A stretch of DNA of 64,000 nt, from positions 2,418,001-2,482,000 of the forward strand of contig JASVEC010000001.1 of NCBI GenBank assembly GCA_030770535.1, read 5' to 3'. The notes under the pieces were generated by a model. It had not been told where the DNA came from. It worked only from the letters and a program-made list of their open reading frames with translations, and did not search any database. Each line of letters opens with the position of its first letter. Within the stretch, counting starts at the first letter, position 1. The translations under genes and the position numbers were made by a program. Below, piece by piece: positions 1 through 13,101 of the stretch. This DNA is from Batkoa obscura (taxonomy: Eukaryota; Entomophthoromycota; Entomophthoromycetes; Entomophthorales; Batkoaceae).

Positions 1-123
1 TAAGTAAAAGTATTAATATAATTTACAAAATAAATGCATTTTAAATTATAAATGGCTATTTTACAACAATCTAATTTTAAATTTCGAAATAAACTGTGCT
101 AACTTGTTTATATATTACTTAAT

Positions 124-1329
124 CTATTCTTTTATAGGTTTTTGAAATTTAGCCTGTAACCATACTCTATACATTTTTAGTTGACGATGTCGATTTACAA
201 TCAATCTACGATCCACTTCATTTTTTAACACATTAAACTTTTTCCCGAAGATATCCGCCAATTGTTCTATTTAACTTTATAAACTACTTTATACATAAAA
301 ACATTAAATGAATCCTTACCTTGTGTGAAAAAATAAACCTGAGTTCCATCTCCTCTCACATAAAAATTTTCTTCTAAATATCTTCTTTTTTTAAATCTCA
401 ACTGCGCCATATCATATTGGCCATAATCTCTAAACAACACAATGCCCCCTGGCTTCAATAATTCATACAAATTTTTAATTACTTGATCCCATTTAGCAGG
501 CTTAATAGCAGAAAATGAAAATATTAAAGTGATAATATCTACCGATCCAGGTGTCACCTCTGAAGGTAACTCTAAACTCGTCATATCCCATACAAACGCT
601 TTTTGACGGTTTTCATCAAATTTTTTATTCGACTAATTCTTTTAATATTTAATTGATTATAAAATTAAGAATTTTTTACTTTAACTAAATCAACAGCTAC
701 TTTAGAAAAATCACAAGCCAAAACTCTTAAATTAGAGCTAGGGTTTGATTCAAGCAATGGGTAAGCAGTGGCTCCTGTACCACAGCCTATTTCCATTACA
801 GTAAAAACATTTTTTAATTCTAAAATGGGATGGGTTGAAACTGTATCTTCTGCTTTTGGGAATAATTCTGGGAATTCCATTTGTAACCAGTTCCTATTCT
901 TAAAAAATTTGTTTTCATTCATCGAATAAAATTGGTCCCAATAATTGACAGCTTCTTCGTCGTATTTTTCTACAATATTAAGATAGTTTTTAATATTACA
1001 ATTATCTGGCTATTCAAATTTACCTTTTAATCCTTCTTCAACTTTATTTTCTGATTGAGTTTTAATGATTTCTTTAGCTCTAGTTATGTCTTCTTCATCA
1101 AGTTCAACATCATCCCTGTAATTCTTTTAGTACTCTAAACTATTCACTACGTAATACAACTTACCAAGCATTATGCTCAAAAACTCTATCCGGATCATTT
1201 AAAGTACGAGTACGAAACTTTTTAGTTTCTTGATTAACTTCTATTTAAATTCTATTAATTTAATATTCTAAATTGAAAAAGACTTTTATACTGTTAGGTT
1301 CAATTTTACTTACCATTATTGTCTGACAT
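124..1329 (-). CDS. tRNA N3-methylcytidine methyltransferase, METTL2/Trm140 type
   Basis: SAM-dependent enzyme that makes m3C32 in the anticodon loop of Thr/Ser tRNAs (known for the METTL2/Trm140 family). Six exons (1329-1314, 1240-1165, 1115-1024, 969-680, 632-320, 266-124) give 309 aa. The N-terminal exons carry the family signature around NDPDRVFEHNAW followed by an acidic DDVELDEED stretch. FFKNRNWLQMEFPEL follows, then the SAM-binding motif VMEIGCGTGA, then AFVWDMT and LLKPGGIVLFRDYG. The C-terminus has the family ending RHRQLKMYRVWLQAKFQKP. Length fits a METTL2 core without the actin-binding N-terminal extension of yeast Abp140. The start is the first ATG, five codons before a GTAAGT donor. 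No neighbour shares its pathway. Confidence 0.93.
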
Positions 1330-1488
1330 AATAAAACCAGGTAATAGCTTTTATATTTTAGAAACTTAAAAATATATAAAAGAACAGTTCAATCTTCCTA
1401 TCATTCACATACTACTAAATTAAGTAATTTATATAATAAACTGAAGTCTATTTTGAATAAAATTCAGAAAGCTAATTTTATTATTTGT

Positions 1489-1580
1489 ATGGGAGTGTTT
1501 TTTTGATTTCATTATTTTTTCCATTTTTTAAGCACTATTTAAGCAGAAAAATTGTTAGACACAAAAATACATCCCCATAT
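1489..1580 (-). mobile_element. MITE family copy 1
   Basis: One end reads TATGGGAGTGTTTTTTTGAT and the other TACATCCCCATAT, so the termini are imperfect inverted repeats. The middle carries TTTTTCC...GGAAAAATTGTTAG with the family spacing. Slightly shorter than the other copies. No coding capacity; a non-autonomous DNA element by inference. Confidence 0.7.
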
Positions 1581-2114
1581 TTTGTATAGATGTTGTTTCC
1601 ATTATGTTATCTCTTATTGTAAAATATTTATACTTTATATGTAAAAGCATAGTGAAACAACATTTGGACGATATCATGTAATCTCAGCTTGATCAGATCA
1701 GATCATTATAAACTATTCTCATTTAAATAGTTTTAGTTTTATTTTATCATATTTTTTAATATTTTTTTATTCTGAAAAGATTGTTAGGTAATATATTCAA
1801 AAAATGTTTATAATATTACCGAATTCATTATGTGTAGTATAAATAATACTCCTGGTAAAAACTATCTTGTATATATGGACAACTCTCAGTTTTTAGCTAA
1901 TGAACATTTCATATTAAATCAACTTTATAAAAATCAAATAGAAAATTCGATAAAATATAATCATTATTAACCTAGATAACGTTGATTAAGTATACTTACA
2001 ATAAATTAAAGTTGTTTATTATAGTTGGAATAACATAAACATAAAACTGATTAAACTTTGAATTTTTCAGATTTGTTGATAGAAAATTAATGAACTTTAG
2101 AATGTGTTTGGAAC

Positions 2115-2261
2115 ATATGGAGATGTATTTTTGTGCAAGAACTTTACTAACAATTTTTCCACTCAAATAGCGTTTAAAAAATGGAAAAGTAATGAAATCA
2201 AAAAAAACATCGCTATTTAAAAGATGGAAAAGGCGATGAAGTCAAAAAAAACACCCCCATA
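2115..2261 (+). mobile_element. MITE family copy 2, with a repeated right arm
   Basis: Begins ATATGGAGATGTATTTTTGT and ends ACACCCCCATA. It is about 147 bp instead of about 105. The right-arm module (AAATGG/AGATGG followed by AAAAG..ATGAA.TCAAAAAAAACA) occurs twice in tandem. This suggests an internal duplication or one copy inserted into another. Confidence 0.7.
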
Positions 2262-2340
2262 AAGACAATAGTTAACTTTTAATATATTTACAATGGTTTA
2301 TTTGTAAATTCAATAAATATTATATGAATGTAAGAGAAGG

Positions 2341-2874
2341 TCAAGGTAAAGTTAAAAAAGAAATAGAAATAAGCATAATAGAGTGTATTATGCAATCTAT
2401 ATCATAGTATGATTCTATTGTAAGTAAATCATCGGATTTAAAACATTTTGCCAGCTCCATAGTAATGGCATTATCTATATTTAAAAAGAGGACCCAAGCA
2501 TTATCGACTAATCTCCAGTAGCATGTTAACTTTATCTCTGAATGTTTAGGGCTTAGTTCAATCTCTAAACCTCCTTTAACGCCTTTTATAGAGAAAGTAG
2601 AGTTTTCATTCATCCCATTTCTCCCTATCAAACATTGTACTTGATATTTTTTCGTAAAACTAAACATTGATCTTTTAAATGTCGCGATAGGACTTTTACT
2701 AGAATTTGTTAACATGATGGACTTGTTGTTACCAAAATAAATAAAATTGCTTATTTTATTTTCGGTTTCATAGATCGAATAGCTTAGCGTAGCGTCTTGA
2801 GATTTTATGTGTAATTTTTTGACATTATCTAGCTTTTTTAAGCCTTCCATTAGATAGGTTTGAGTCAATGTCAT
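2341..2874 (-). CDS. hypothetical protein, 177 aa, possibly tubby/LURP1-like fold
   Basis: Single-exon ORF of 177 aa with mixed composition, not low-complexity. No family is recognised with confidence. It alternates short beta-prone segments, including a polar stretch around KSPIATFKRSMFSF and a WRLVDNAW-like strand. It ends with a hydrophobic segment around DIDCIIHSIMLISISFL. That order (basic strand, tryptophan strand, buried hydrophobic helix) recalls the C-terminal-tubby/LURP-one superfamily, but this is only an impression. It lies in a gene-poor stretch between MITE copies. The first ATG is used. It could be a lineage-specific expanded family. Confidence 0.5.
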   Translation of the reverse strand: MTLTQTYLMEGLKKLDNVKKLHIKSQDATLSYSIYETENKISNFIYFGNNKSIMLTNSSKSPIATFKRSMFSFTKKYQVQCLIGRNGMNENSTFSIKGVKGGLEIELSPKHSEIKLTCYWRLVDNAWVLFLNIDNAITMELAKCFKSDDLLTIESYYDIDCIIHSIMLISISFLTLP

Positions 2875-5004
2875 AGTGTATAATGTTATGTTTTTAATAA
2901 ATTATTACTTTTTGTTTTTAAATGATTACAACTGTAGCCTATATATACCCTTGTCATATAGATATGGCAAGCCAATATAATTACCCTTTATTAAGTAACA
3001 ATAATAGAAATAGTAAATTTAAGAACAAATCAGTTCTTTTTGATTTAATAAGAATTAATTAAGCATGCCAAGAAGCTTGATGACACACATTTAAGCTGCT
3101 AATTCTTTAGATAAATTTATTTGAGTTGCATAGCCTATTTTACTAAGGCTATAATCTTACATGGATTTTTTCTCGGTTTGTTGAAAATACCCGCACCAAA
3201 AAATCGAATCATTTCTTTTGATATCACTTCTTTTTTAAAAATACTTGGCTGTTAATGGGAAAACATTATCTGGGATAGAGGAAAAAAAAACATATTGTTA
3301 ACGTTATGATGTATAATTTGATTTTATCTATATTTACATAATTAAGAATAGTATACTTGTAGTTATGTAAATTCCAGAAATGATAAATTTATTCTTTGAA
3401 ATAACTTTTAAAATGAAAGAGTTATATTAATATATCTACAATAATGGTGATGTGAATTATTTAAATGTTTAAGTAAAAAACATTACAAGTTATTCTAATA
3501 ATAGCATCTATTAATATGTTTTCCTTTGATAAATGTCTAATTTAAATGGGACGGAAAATACACAAGTCAATTGACAAATTTTAAGTTTTAATCAGAGTGG
3601 GATTTCTCATCAAAACTCTGTTCAATTTTGCAACTTAAAATTTGGAAAAGCTTTAACAACACTTCTTAACCAAATAAAGATACCCTAATGTTTTATTGCA
3701 AGGACTAATAAATACACAATATATAACACTATTATATAGCTTGTTGTGTAGCAATAAAATCAAGTTGTATGGTTTTCTTAATAACAATTCTTAATAATAA
3801 TTTAGACGGTAAAATAAATATAAAAATAAAATCAAAATTGTTTTCATTTCAATTAAGATAATGATCTAAATTTAATTTTAAAAAGCACGAGGACAACTTT
3901 TTGTTTTTAAAGTCAGATTAGCACATTTAAATAAAGTTTCTAAATTTTGTTACTTAAAAAACAAAGAACATTTCCAACATAAACGGTACGTATGCTTCTA
4001 AAATAGTTTATAGTCCAGTAGTTTATTTTTTATTCTTTATAATTTAGTTAATATTAAACAAAATTGTTAGGTTAATCAATGTAGTAAATTTAAGTCTTAA
4101 AATATGTGGATGTATTTTTTTGTTTAAGAATTTTATTAACAATCTTTCCGCTCAGATAGCGCTTAAAAATACAAAGGTAATAAAACCAAAAAATACATCC
4201 CCATATATTTTCTGAAAGTTATTCAAATGTTAACAAAATATAGTTAAACATAATTTCGGGACCTAAGAACTGTTACTATCAAGCATTCCTAAGATAGCTC
4301 TTTTTTTGGGCAAATCTTAACTAAAAGACTGCAGAATTAAAGTAATTAAATTCATTTGAAATTTCTAGTTTATAGCTAAAATAAATTCCAAGCAGAAAAA
4401 GCAAATATTTCACTTAATCTTTGTTTCTATTTTTTAAACCTTTTTTTAAAGGTAACTAACTACTAAGCAGTATCTTATCAATAATAACAAGAAATTAAAA
4501 TTTTAACTCAAACTAAAAGTGTTTTATTTTTTTGTTATTATTGAACAAAATGATTTAAGATATTAGCTAAGATGTTTACTAAAAATTGATTTTTTTCCAT
4601 AGCTAATGATTTGCTTGACACTATTTAGCCAAAAGAAAGTTATTTCTAGGAATATCTAATAATAATGACTAACGTTTTAATATTGATCAAATTATATAAA
4701 ATGAGCCAAATATATATCATCCAAACAATATTCACGATAGTGTACGACTTATTTATTAATTTGTGAATGTTACAAATCAATGTCGTAATAAAACTAATCT
4801 CTAAAATAAACTAGCTCATTCATCTACAATTTTAAAGTTTAATGTACTAACTACATAACTACTTTCCAAATATGGTATCATGTCATAAGTTCATTATCAC
4901 TTTGAACTTGATAAACAGCTATCGAGTTTGCACTTACTTGTCTTAATTAAAATAAGAACCAATTTTATCAAGGATATTGTATAGATTCATACAGCTCATT
5001 CGAT
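2875..5004. other. intergenic, 2.1 kb
   Basis: No convincing exon on either strand. One MITE copy lies near 4.1 kb. The rest is AT-rich without visible long repeats. Confidence 0.6.
4102..4206 (+). mobile_element. MITE family copy 3
   Basis: Starts ATATGTGGATGTATTTTTTT and ends ATACATCCCCATATA. The middle (TTTAAGAATTTTATTAACAA, then TTTCCGCTCAGATAGCGCTT) matches the other copies. The right arm has drifted (AAATACAAAGGTAATAAAAC), so this is an older copy. Confidence 0.75.
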
Positions 5005-6302
5005 TTATTCATTGTCCTTTTTTTTAGCAATAAAGCTCTTGAAATTAGGAGTATTAGGATTTAATTTATTACCTACTCATTGATTATTATTTTTTCAAAA
5101 TGATTATAATTTAGTTTACCTTGTAATGTAAAAGAATTTCTTAACTTTGATGGAAAAATACTAGTGCTTTTTGTTGTATTTTTTAACAACTTATTTGCAG
5201 CTGGGGATAAACCATGCTTGTTTTCTTGTCTAGCATATGGGCTTGATTCTATTTTACGTTGGTGTAAAGCCTTTCTTGCACTTTGAGTAAGTTTTATGCT
5301 TAACGCTTCTCTTCTATCTGGCTCTTGTAATGCAAACTCTCTTTTTGGAGTCCTAGTTGGTGTATTATTTATTGCCATTGGAGTAGATTCAATAAACCCC
5401 CATGTCATTGGGTTATTATCTCCAAGAATATCAGGGTTTGGAGCTGGCGTCGCTTCAACTAAATCGTAATTCTTATTTGAAGCATTAAAGCCTCCTATTT
5501 GTGATAAATTTGTACTTGGGGTTGAGGGCGTTGTACCAAGCTTTATAAAGGTTAAAACTCTATTTGAAGTAAAATAATAACTTACATTCATTCCTTTAGG
5601 CAGCCTTGTGTTACTATGTACAATTTCCTTTGATTGAGACCTAAGATATAATTCTGTATCTGGAGCTTTGTATGGTTGTCCATCTGGTACAAACATTAGG
5701 TTATTCTTTGCTTTAAACCTCCACGTTTTTATTTTTTGATATTCTCTTTTATTTAGTTCATTATCCTCTCTAAAATCTTCTAATTCATTTCTAGGTACTA
5801 CAACCTGTTTTTGTTCAGTTGGAATATGGATTAAACTCTGTTCATTTTGCTCACTACTGTTTGTGATCAATTTCTTTTCTAGGGTGCTAGAAATCAAATC
5901 TTCTTCATCTTTATACAGCCAGTGGTATTTTTTCCTTTTTAATTCCAAATCCTTTTTAACTATTTCTGAAAAGGAAGCATTATCTTCTGATGTAAACTTT
6001 GTAAAGAATTGATCCAACCCAAGTTCTAAGCCTGGTGCAGCTTGAGAGTTTAAAAGCTCGTTTCTCCGCTGAATTTCTGAGTTTTCTAACCTTGGCGTAG
6101 TGCTAAAATCAATTATTTCATCGTTTCTTTCTTTTAAATATTTTAAATCTGGGAAAAAATCTCTTTCAATTATATGATCAATTGCAGATGTATATGTTTC
6201 TTCTTCTAGGACAGTTACTTCATTCGAGTGTGATTGTATCTCTTGTTTTTTAATTTTTATCAAACTTCCAACTGCTGGTGTGTTCTCATTTGAATTTTCC
6301 AT
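5005..6302 (-). CDS. ESS2/DGCR14 (Bis1) nuclear splicing-associated protein
   Basis: Es2-family protein, associated with the late spliceosome in animals and the Bis1 protein in fission yeast. The N-terminal signature reads VLEEETYTSAIDHIIERDFF followed by PDLKYLKERNDEI. Later come MTWGFIESTP and the C-terminal module PKREFALQEPDRREALSIKL. The main exon is open to 5073. I prefer a final splice (intron 5119-5073, 47 nt, GTAAAC...TAG) adding an exon that reads NKLNPNTPNFKSFIAKKKDN before TAA at 5005. This gives a Thr-Pro-containing tail and avoids a low-complexity ending. Without that splice the protein is 409 aa. Divergent from the GPI-type gene, about 0.3 kb apart. Confidence 0.92.
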
Positions 6303-6608
6303 TTCTTATATTTGAATAAATAAAGTTCCTATGCCAAATTTTAGTTGTGAAGTCCAAAATTTAAGATTTAAACTAATATTTGCAATAAAGCAGAAGGCGT
6401 GCTTACTTTGCAATAATTTTATCTCTATCAAAGTAGACTACAACTTATTTTATGACATAAAATATGCATTAAAAATAACAATTATTGGTGCAATTCGCTA
6501 ACAAATTTTGAGAGTTGTAATAAAAACGCATGCGTGACTTAAAGCTGATTCATTGTTTAACAAAAAGTATATAAAGCCCAGATTTAATTATTTAGCCTAT
6601 TTTTAAAA
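6303..6608. other. divergent intergenic region of ESS2 and the GPI-type gene
   Basis: 306 bp separate two divergent start codons, so promoters of both genes should lie here. One clear TATA-like element faces the plus-strand gene. Nothing else was recognised. Confidence 0.5.
6568..6575 (+). promoter_or_regulatory. TATA-like box
   Basis: TATATAAA lies 34 bp before the end of the leader of the secreted Ser/Thr-rich gene, a plausible core promoter. Similar boxes sit before several other genes in the window. Confidence 0.5.
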
Positions 6609-7013
6609 ATGAAATTCTATCTTTTAATTTTAGCTTTATTGTTCCAATTCTCAGTACAACAAGGTGAAGATGAAGGTGCAATTGGGGTTGTACAAATTGA
6701 CGCATCAATAGATCAACCATTAGGATCACCTGTAAGCATTAGCACCAAAACAGTTAGTGATGCTACTGTAGTAACTCAAGTTATTACTAAATCAGTTACT
6801 TCTAAAACACCAAGTTCACCTATTGAGACTCAAGTTACAACTCATTATGAGACAACTAAATCAGGAAAAACTGATAATACTTCTACAAGCAGTTCAGTAA
6901 ACAGCCAAAAAACTCAATCTACTAAGCCTGGTTCAAGTGGCTCGAGTTTATTAAAGCCAAGCTTTGGGTTGCCTTTAGTATTGTTCTTAGTTCTTGGTTC
7001 GTATTTTAATTAG
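6609..7013 (+). CDS. secreted Ser/Thr-rich, probably GPI-anchored surface protein
   Basis: 134 aa with the architecture of a fungal GPI wall protein. A signal peptide (MKFYLLILALLFQFSVQQ) is followed by about 90 residues rich in Ser, Thr and Val. A small-residue omega-like site (GSSGSSLL) comes next, then a hydrophobic tail (GLPLVLFLVLGSYF) reaching the C-terminus. Attachment to the membrane or wall glucan and O-mannosylation are family-level inferences. No catalytic domain is visible, so the role is unknown. A second protein of the same plan occurs at 28.3 kb, but the two share architecture rather than obvious sequence. Single exon. Confidence 0.75.
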   Translation: MKFYLLILALLFQFSVQQGEDEGAIGVVQIDASIDQPLGSPVSISTKTVSDATVVTQVITKSVTSKTPSSPIETQVTTHYETTKSGKTDNTSTSSSVNSQKTQSTKPGSSGSSLLKPSFGLPLVLFLVLGSYFN

Positions 7014-7769
7014 TTTCTTCTAATGCCTCTTAATTCATTCTGCCATCAAATTTTAATTATAATGTTTGCATTATACGCTGCTTTAATAAACTATTTTAAT
7101 TACTAAATTTTATTGAATATAGTCTTTAATATAAAATGGTTTTTTATTAATGTTATTGGATCAGGATATTAATTCAAAATTGATTTTTTATAAGTGAAAG
7201 CTTAATAACATTTTTTGGCCCAGAAGTATAGATGCTAGGGGGTTTTGTAAAAGTATTGTGAAAGGGTTTTTTGAGGACCTAATTAATAGTTTAATCCAAT
7301 ATAATCAAAATAGATTAAATAATAAATTAAAGGATATTAATTGCGTATATCATTTATGAGTAAAATTTTAGCTGTCTAAGTGAAGTTATATATATGTTAT
7401 AAACAACAAAGCTATGTGGCTTTGATATAAAATCAACGGACATTACTTTCATTTTAATATATTTCATTAATAAGCCAAGTAGTTTTATAACCTCCTTTAT
7501 TGTAAAAGAACTTGGAAATAGCAGTAAAATCAAAGTGATTGGCCAAGTGCAGAAATTAATTTATAACTCAACAAAACATTAAAAACAAGCCAGTTTCTCA
7601 TAGAAAGAGATAAAGAATAACAAATTAAAAACAAAGTTAAATAATATATAAATAAATTTTAATTGTTTTTGTATTATTGATCATTTTACGAGAACATCAT
7701 CAACATAGTACTAATTCATAAGAGTTTGAAGTAACCTCCTATTCTTTATTTTTTTGAATTTTTGTTAAA
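7014..7769. other. intergenic
   Basis: About 750 bp without an exon-like stretch on either strand. No repeat family member was seen. Confidence 0.5.
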
Positions 7770-10528
<2,759 letters not shown>

Positions 10529-10853
10529 GATTATAAAATAGATAAAATAATTTTAATATTGTATATATAATATATAATATATAATATGTATTGAATTTTT
10601 GCTATAAATTAAATCGTTTTCCAATTTTTGAAATAAAAGTATTGTCAATTATTTTTAGATTTTTATTAATTTTTCAAGTTTATTCACATTATTTAAAATT
10701 ACTTATTTAAGAATAACTACAATTATTGTTGTTTACACATCGTAAATTTGAGGGTGTAGGAAATCAAATGAGTCACAATGATAGATAAGATGAAAAAATA
10801 GTATATAAACAAAAACAATAAAATAAAACAATTCATTTTTAAATTTTAAGGAA
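10529..10853. other. intergenic, HIS1 promoter region
   Basis: 325 bp between the polo kinase stop and HIS1. It holds a TA-dinucleotide run near 10.56 kb and a TATA-like box near the 3' end. No gene seen. Confidence 0.5.
10802..10809 (+). promoter_or_regulatory. TATA-like box before HIS1
   Basis: TATATAAA begins 52 bp upstream of the HIS1 start codon. Spacing matches the boxes before the second GPI-type gene and both trypsins. Confidence 0.45.
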
Positions 10854-11741
10854 ATGGAGATACTAAACGAACTTAAAGACCGATTATTAATAGCGATCCC
10901 AAAGAAAGGAAGATTACATGAAAAATGTTTAACTTTATTAGATAATATTGATATTCAATTCCATCGAAAGCCACGTCATGACATTGCTTTAGCTAAAAAT
11001 TTACCAGTTGCTATCTTATTTTTGCCTGCTGCTGACATTGCTAAATACGTAGCCAAAGGAAATGTATCTTTGGGTATAACTGGACAAGATATTATAGCTG
11101 AATCTGAAGTTGAGGAAAAAATCAATGTAGAATTGAAACTAGGCTTTGGTAGGTGTAAGTTGCAATTACAAGTACCAATCAAAGAGAAGGAGATTATAGA
11201 GCCAGCTCATGTAGCTGGCAAAAGGATTGTAACCAGTTTTCCAAATTTGTCCAAAGCCTATTTCAATTCCTTAAATAGCCAAGTTGATACAAAAGTTGAG
11301 TTTGTTAGCGGTAGTGTTGAAGTAGCTTGTACGCTAGGATTAGCCGAGGGTATAGTAGATTTAGTAGAATCTGGAGAAACCATGAAAGCAGCTGGGCTTC
11401 ATGCTATTGGAACTATAATGGAAAGTGAAGCAGTATTGCTTTCAAACCCAAAGTCTCCATTCCAGCCATTGATTAGAAAACTTAAAGATAGAATTGAAGG
11501 CTCCCTCTTGGCCAAAAAATATGTGGTATGTACTTACAATATATTAAGAACTAACCTTGAAAAGGCTAAAAAGATTACCCCTGGAAGGTTAGCACCTTCT
11601 GTTTCCCCGCTTGAAGATTTAGAATGGGTTGCTGTTTCTTCGATGGTTTTGAAACAAAATGTGGCTGAAGTTATGGATATGTTAAAAGAAGTAGGGGCAT
11701 CCGATATTATGGTTACTATGATTGCTAACTGTAGAGCTTAA
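10854..11741 (+). CDS. HIS1: ATP phosphoribosyltransferase (HisG, long form)
   Basis: Catalyses the first step of histidine biosynthesis, joining ATP and PRPP to give N1-(5-phosphoribosyl)-ATP. The 295 aa ORF has the expected N-terminus LLIAIPKKGRLHEKCLTLL. The PRPP/ATP-binding core shows VSLGITGQDIIAESE, LGFGRCKLQLQVP and the loop DLVESGETMKAAGL. A C-terminal regulatory ACT-like domain ends VMDMLKEVGASDIMVTMIAN, as in hexameric long-form enzymes that are feedback-inhibited by histidine (known for the family). Length is normal. It is intronless, unlike most neighbours. Cytosolic. A TATA-like box sits 52 bp upstream of the ATG. The next gene starts 160 bp downstream on the same strand. Confidence 0.97.
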   Translation: MEILNELKDRLLIAIPKKGRLHEKCLTLLDNIDIQFHRKPRHDIALAKNLPVAILFLPAADIAKYVAKGNVSLGITGQDIIAESEVEEKINVELKLGFGRCKLQLQVPIKEKEIIEPAHVAGKRIVTSFPNLSKAYFNSLNSQVDTKVEFVSGSVEVACTLGLAEGIVDLVESGETMKAAGLHAIGTIMESEAVLLSNPKSPFQPLIRKLKDRIEGSLLAKKYVVCTYNILRTNLEKAKKITPGRLAPSVSPLEDLEWVAVSSMVLKQNVAEVMDMLKEVGASDIMVTMIANCRA

Positions 11742-11900
11742 TATAAATAAAAAATATATGAATTTCAATTTTTTGAGTTTTTGATGAATAACTTAATTCT
11801 AAATTGAAAAATAATAATTTAATTGGTCAAAACATAAGTACAAGATTGTAAGAGGCTTCTCTATCACAATTTTAGTTCTAAGTTTATTTATTTATTCTAA

Positions 11901-12580
11901 ATGAGTTATTATAATCCAAATAATCCTCAACAACCAGAAACCTATTATTACGATGCAGATACAACCGTAGATCCATATTATCAATATTACTATAGCCAAG
12001 GAGGAGAAAATACTTCCGCTTATGTTGAACCAACTGTAACGGCTATACCTTTAGGGTATGACCAAGGTTCCTACCAACCACCAGAAAATAAAAAAGAAAG
12101 TAAACAAAGAAAAAAGAAAACTTTGCGCACGGCTGCCGGTAAGGTTTGGGAAGATAGAACTTTATTGGAATGGGATCCAAGTAAGCTTTTATTAAATTTA
12201 ATAGCAATTGGTATTAATAATTTAGGTGATTTTCGATTATTTGTAGGAGATTTAGGCAATGAAGTTAATGATGAAATGTTAAAAAAAGCGTTTGAAAGAT
12301 ATCCTTCATTTGTAAAAGCTAAAGTTATTAAAGATAAGAGAAATGACAAAACAAAAGGATATGGCTTTGTTAGTTTTAAGGATTCGGATGATTTCATTAA
12401 AGCCTCAAAAGAAATGAATGGTAATTTTTATTTTTATTTTTATTTTTTATGATTTAAACCTTGTTTTAAAATGACTTAGGTAAATATGTAGGAACAAGAC
12501 CCATTAAACTTAGAAAGAGTACATGGAAAGAAAGAGCGCTTCAAACGAATGATAAGAAGAAATCTAACAGGCCTTATTAA
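11901..12580 (+). CDS. RBM42-like RRM RNA-binding protein
   Basis: RBM42 family, an RRM protein linked to pre-mRNA splicing in animals and plants; nuclear by family knowledge. Three exons (11901-12180, 12226-12420, 12480-12580) give 191 aa. The N-terminus is Tyr/Gln-rich, followed by a basic patch KQRKKKTLRTAAGK and the RBM42 hallmark WEDRTLLEWDP. Splicing out the first intron joins this to SDFRLFVGDLGNEVNDEM, the start of the RRM. RNP1 reads KGYGFVSF, and the tail is NGKYVGTRPIKLRKSTWKER. The 45-nt first intron has no stop and is a multiple of three, so an unspliced reading looks intact but inserts 15 residues in a conserved joint. Converges with the Yippee gene; the stop codons are 27 bp apart. 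Confidence 0.93.
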
Positions 12581-12607
12581 AATATTTTTAATAAATATTT
12601 TTTCTTT

Positions 12608-13101
12608 TCAAAAATTGTTGTTAGTACTATTAATTGCTATATGATTTAATTCTAATATATATTTCCCCTCTTTATATTTTTGTGCTTTTTCGTAGGCATA
12701 TTCCTAATTACTTTAGTAAAAACAATTTAGTTAAAACACTGTATTACATATTTCCATCCCAAATTATTATTACAGTTTTTACACCTTATATCAGATAATA
12801 TATGTAATCCAGTCAATAATACCCTTTCTTGCTTCGGCCCTAAGTTAGTGTTATACCTATTTATAATTAGTGCTAAATCCATTTACGCTAAATCTATTTA
12901 CACATTATTAAATAGAAATCCTTTCCCGGTTCTACCTTGGAAATTCTATTTAAGTAAGAGTTGAGTATTATACAATATTAGTTCTACTCAAATATTTACT
13001 TTAGAAATCAACTCTTGATGTTTACCTATTCCCGTTTGACATTGATTACAGCAATAGATATAATTATCATCTACTAAAGTTAAAATTAATGAACTATTCA
13101 T
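12608..13101 (-). CDS. Yippee-like zinc-binding protein
   Basis: Small zinc-binding protein of the Yippee/MIS18 fold. Cellular role is poorly defined; in yeast Moh1 is a relative. Four exons (13101-13000, 12945-12902, 12856-12748, 12703-12608) give 116 aa, close to the usual 110-125. The first Cys pair is YCCNQCQTG and is followed by KHQELISK and [15 protein letters not shown]. Then comes [13 protein letters not shown], the second Cys pair [13 protein letters not shown], and the family ending [18 protein letters not shown]. All exons are too short to appear as long ORFs. Convergent with RBM42. Confidence 0.93.

Larger units (their letters stand above)
1330..2340. other. intergenic, two MITE copies
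   Basis: About 1 kb of AT-rich sequence between two minus-strand genes. No exon-like open stretch was found. It holds two members of the dispersed inverted-repeat element (separate entries). Confidence 0.6.

Noticed and set aside
5073-5119. Reading the ESS2 ORF straight to its stop at 5073
   Set aside because: The last 15 residues are low-complexity, while a canonical 47-nt intron leads to a Thr-Pro-containing tail. The spliced version is preferred, though not proven.
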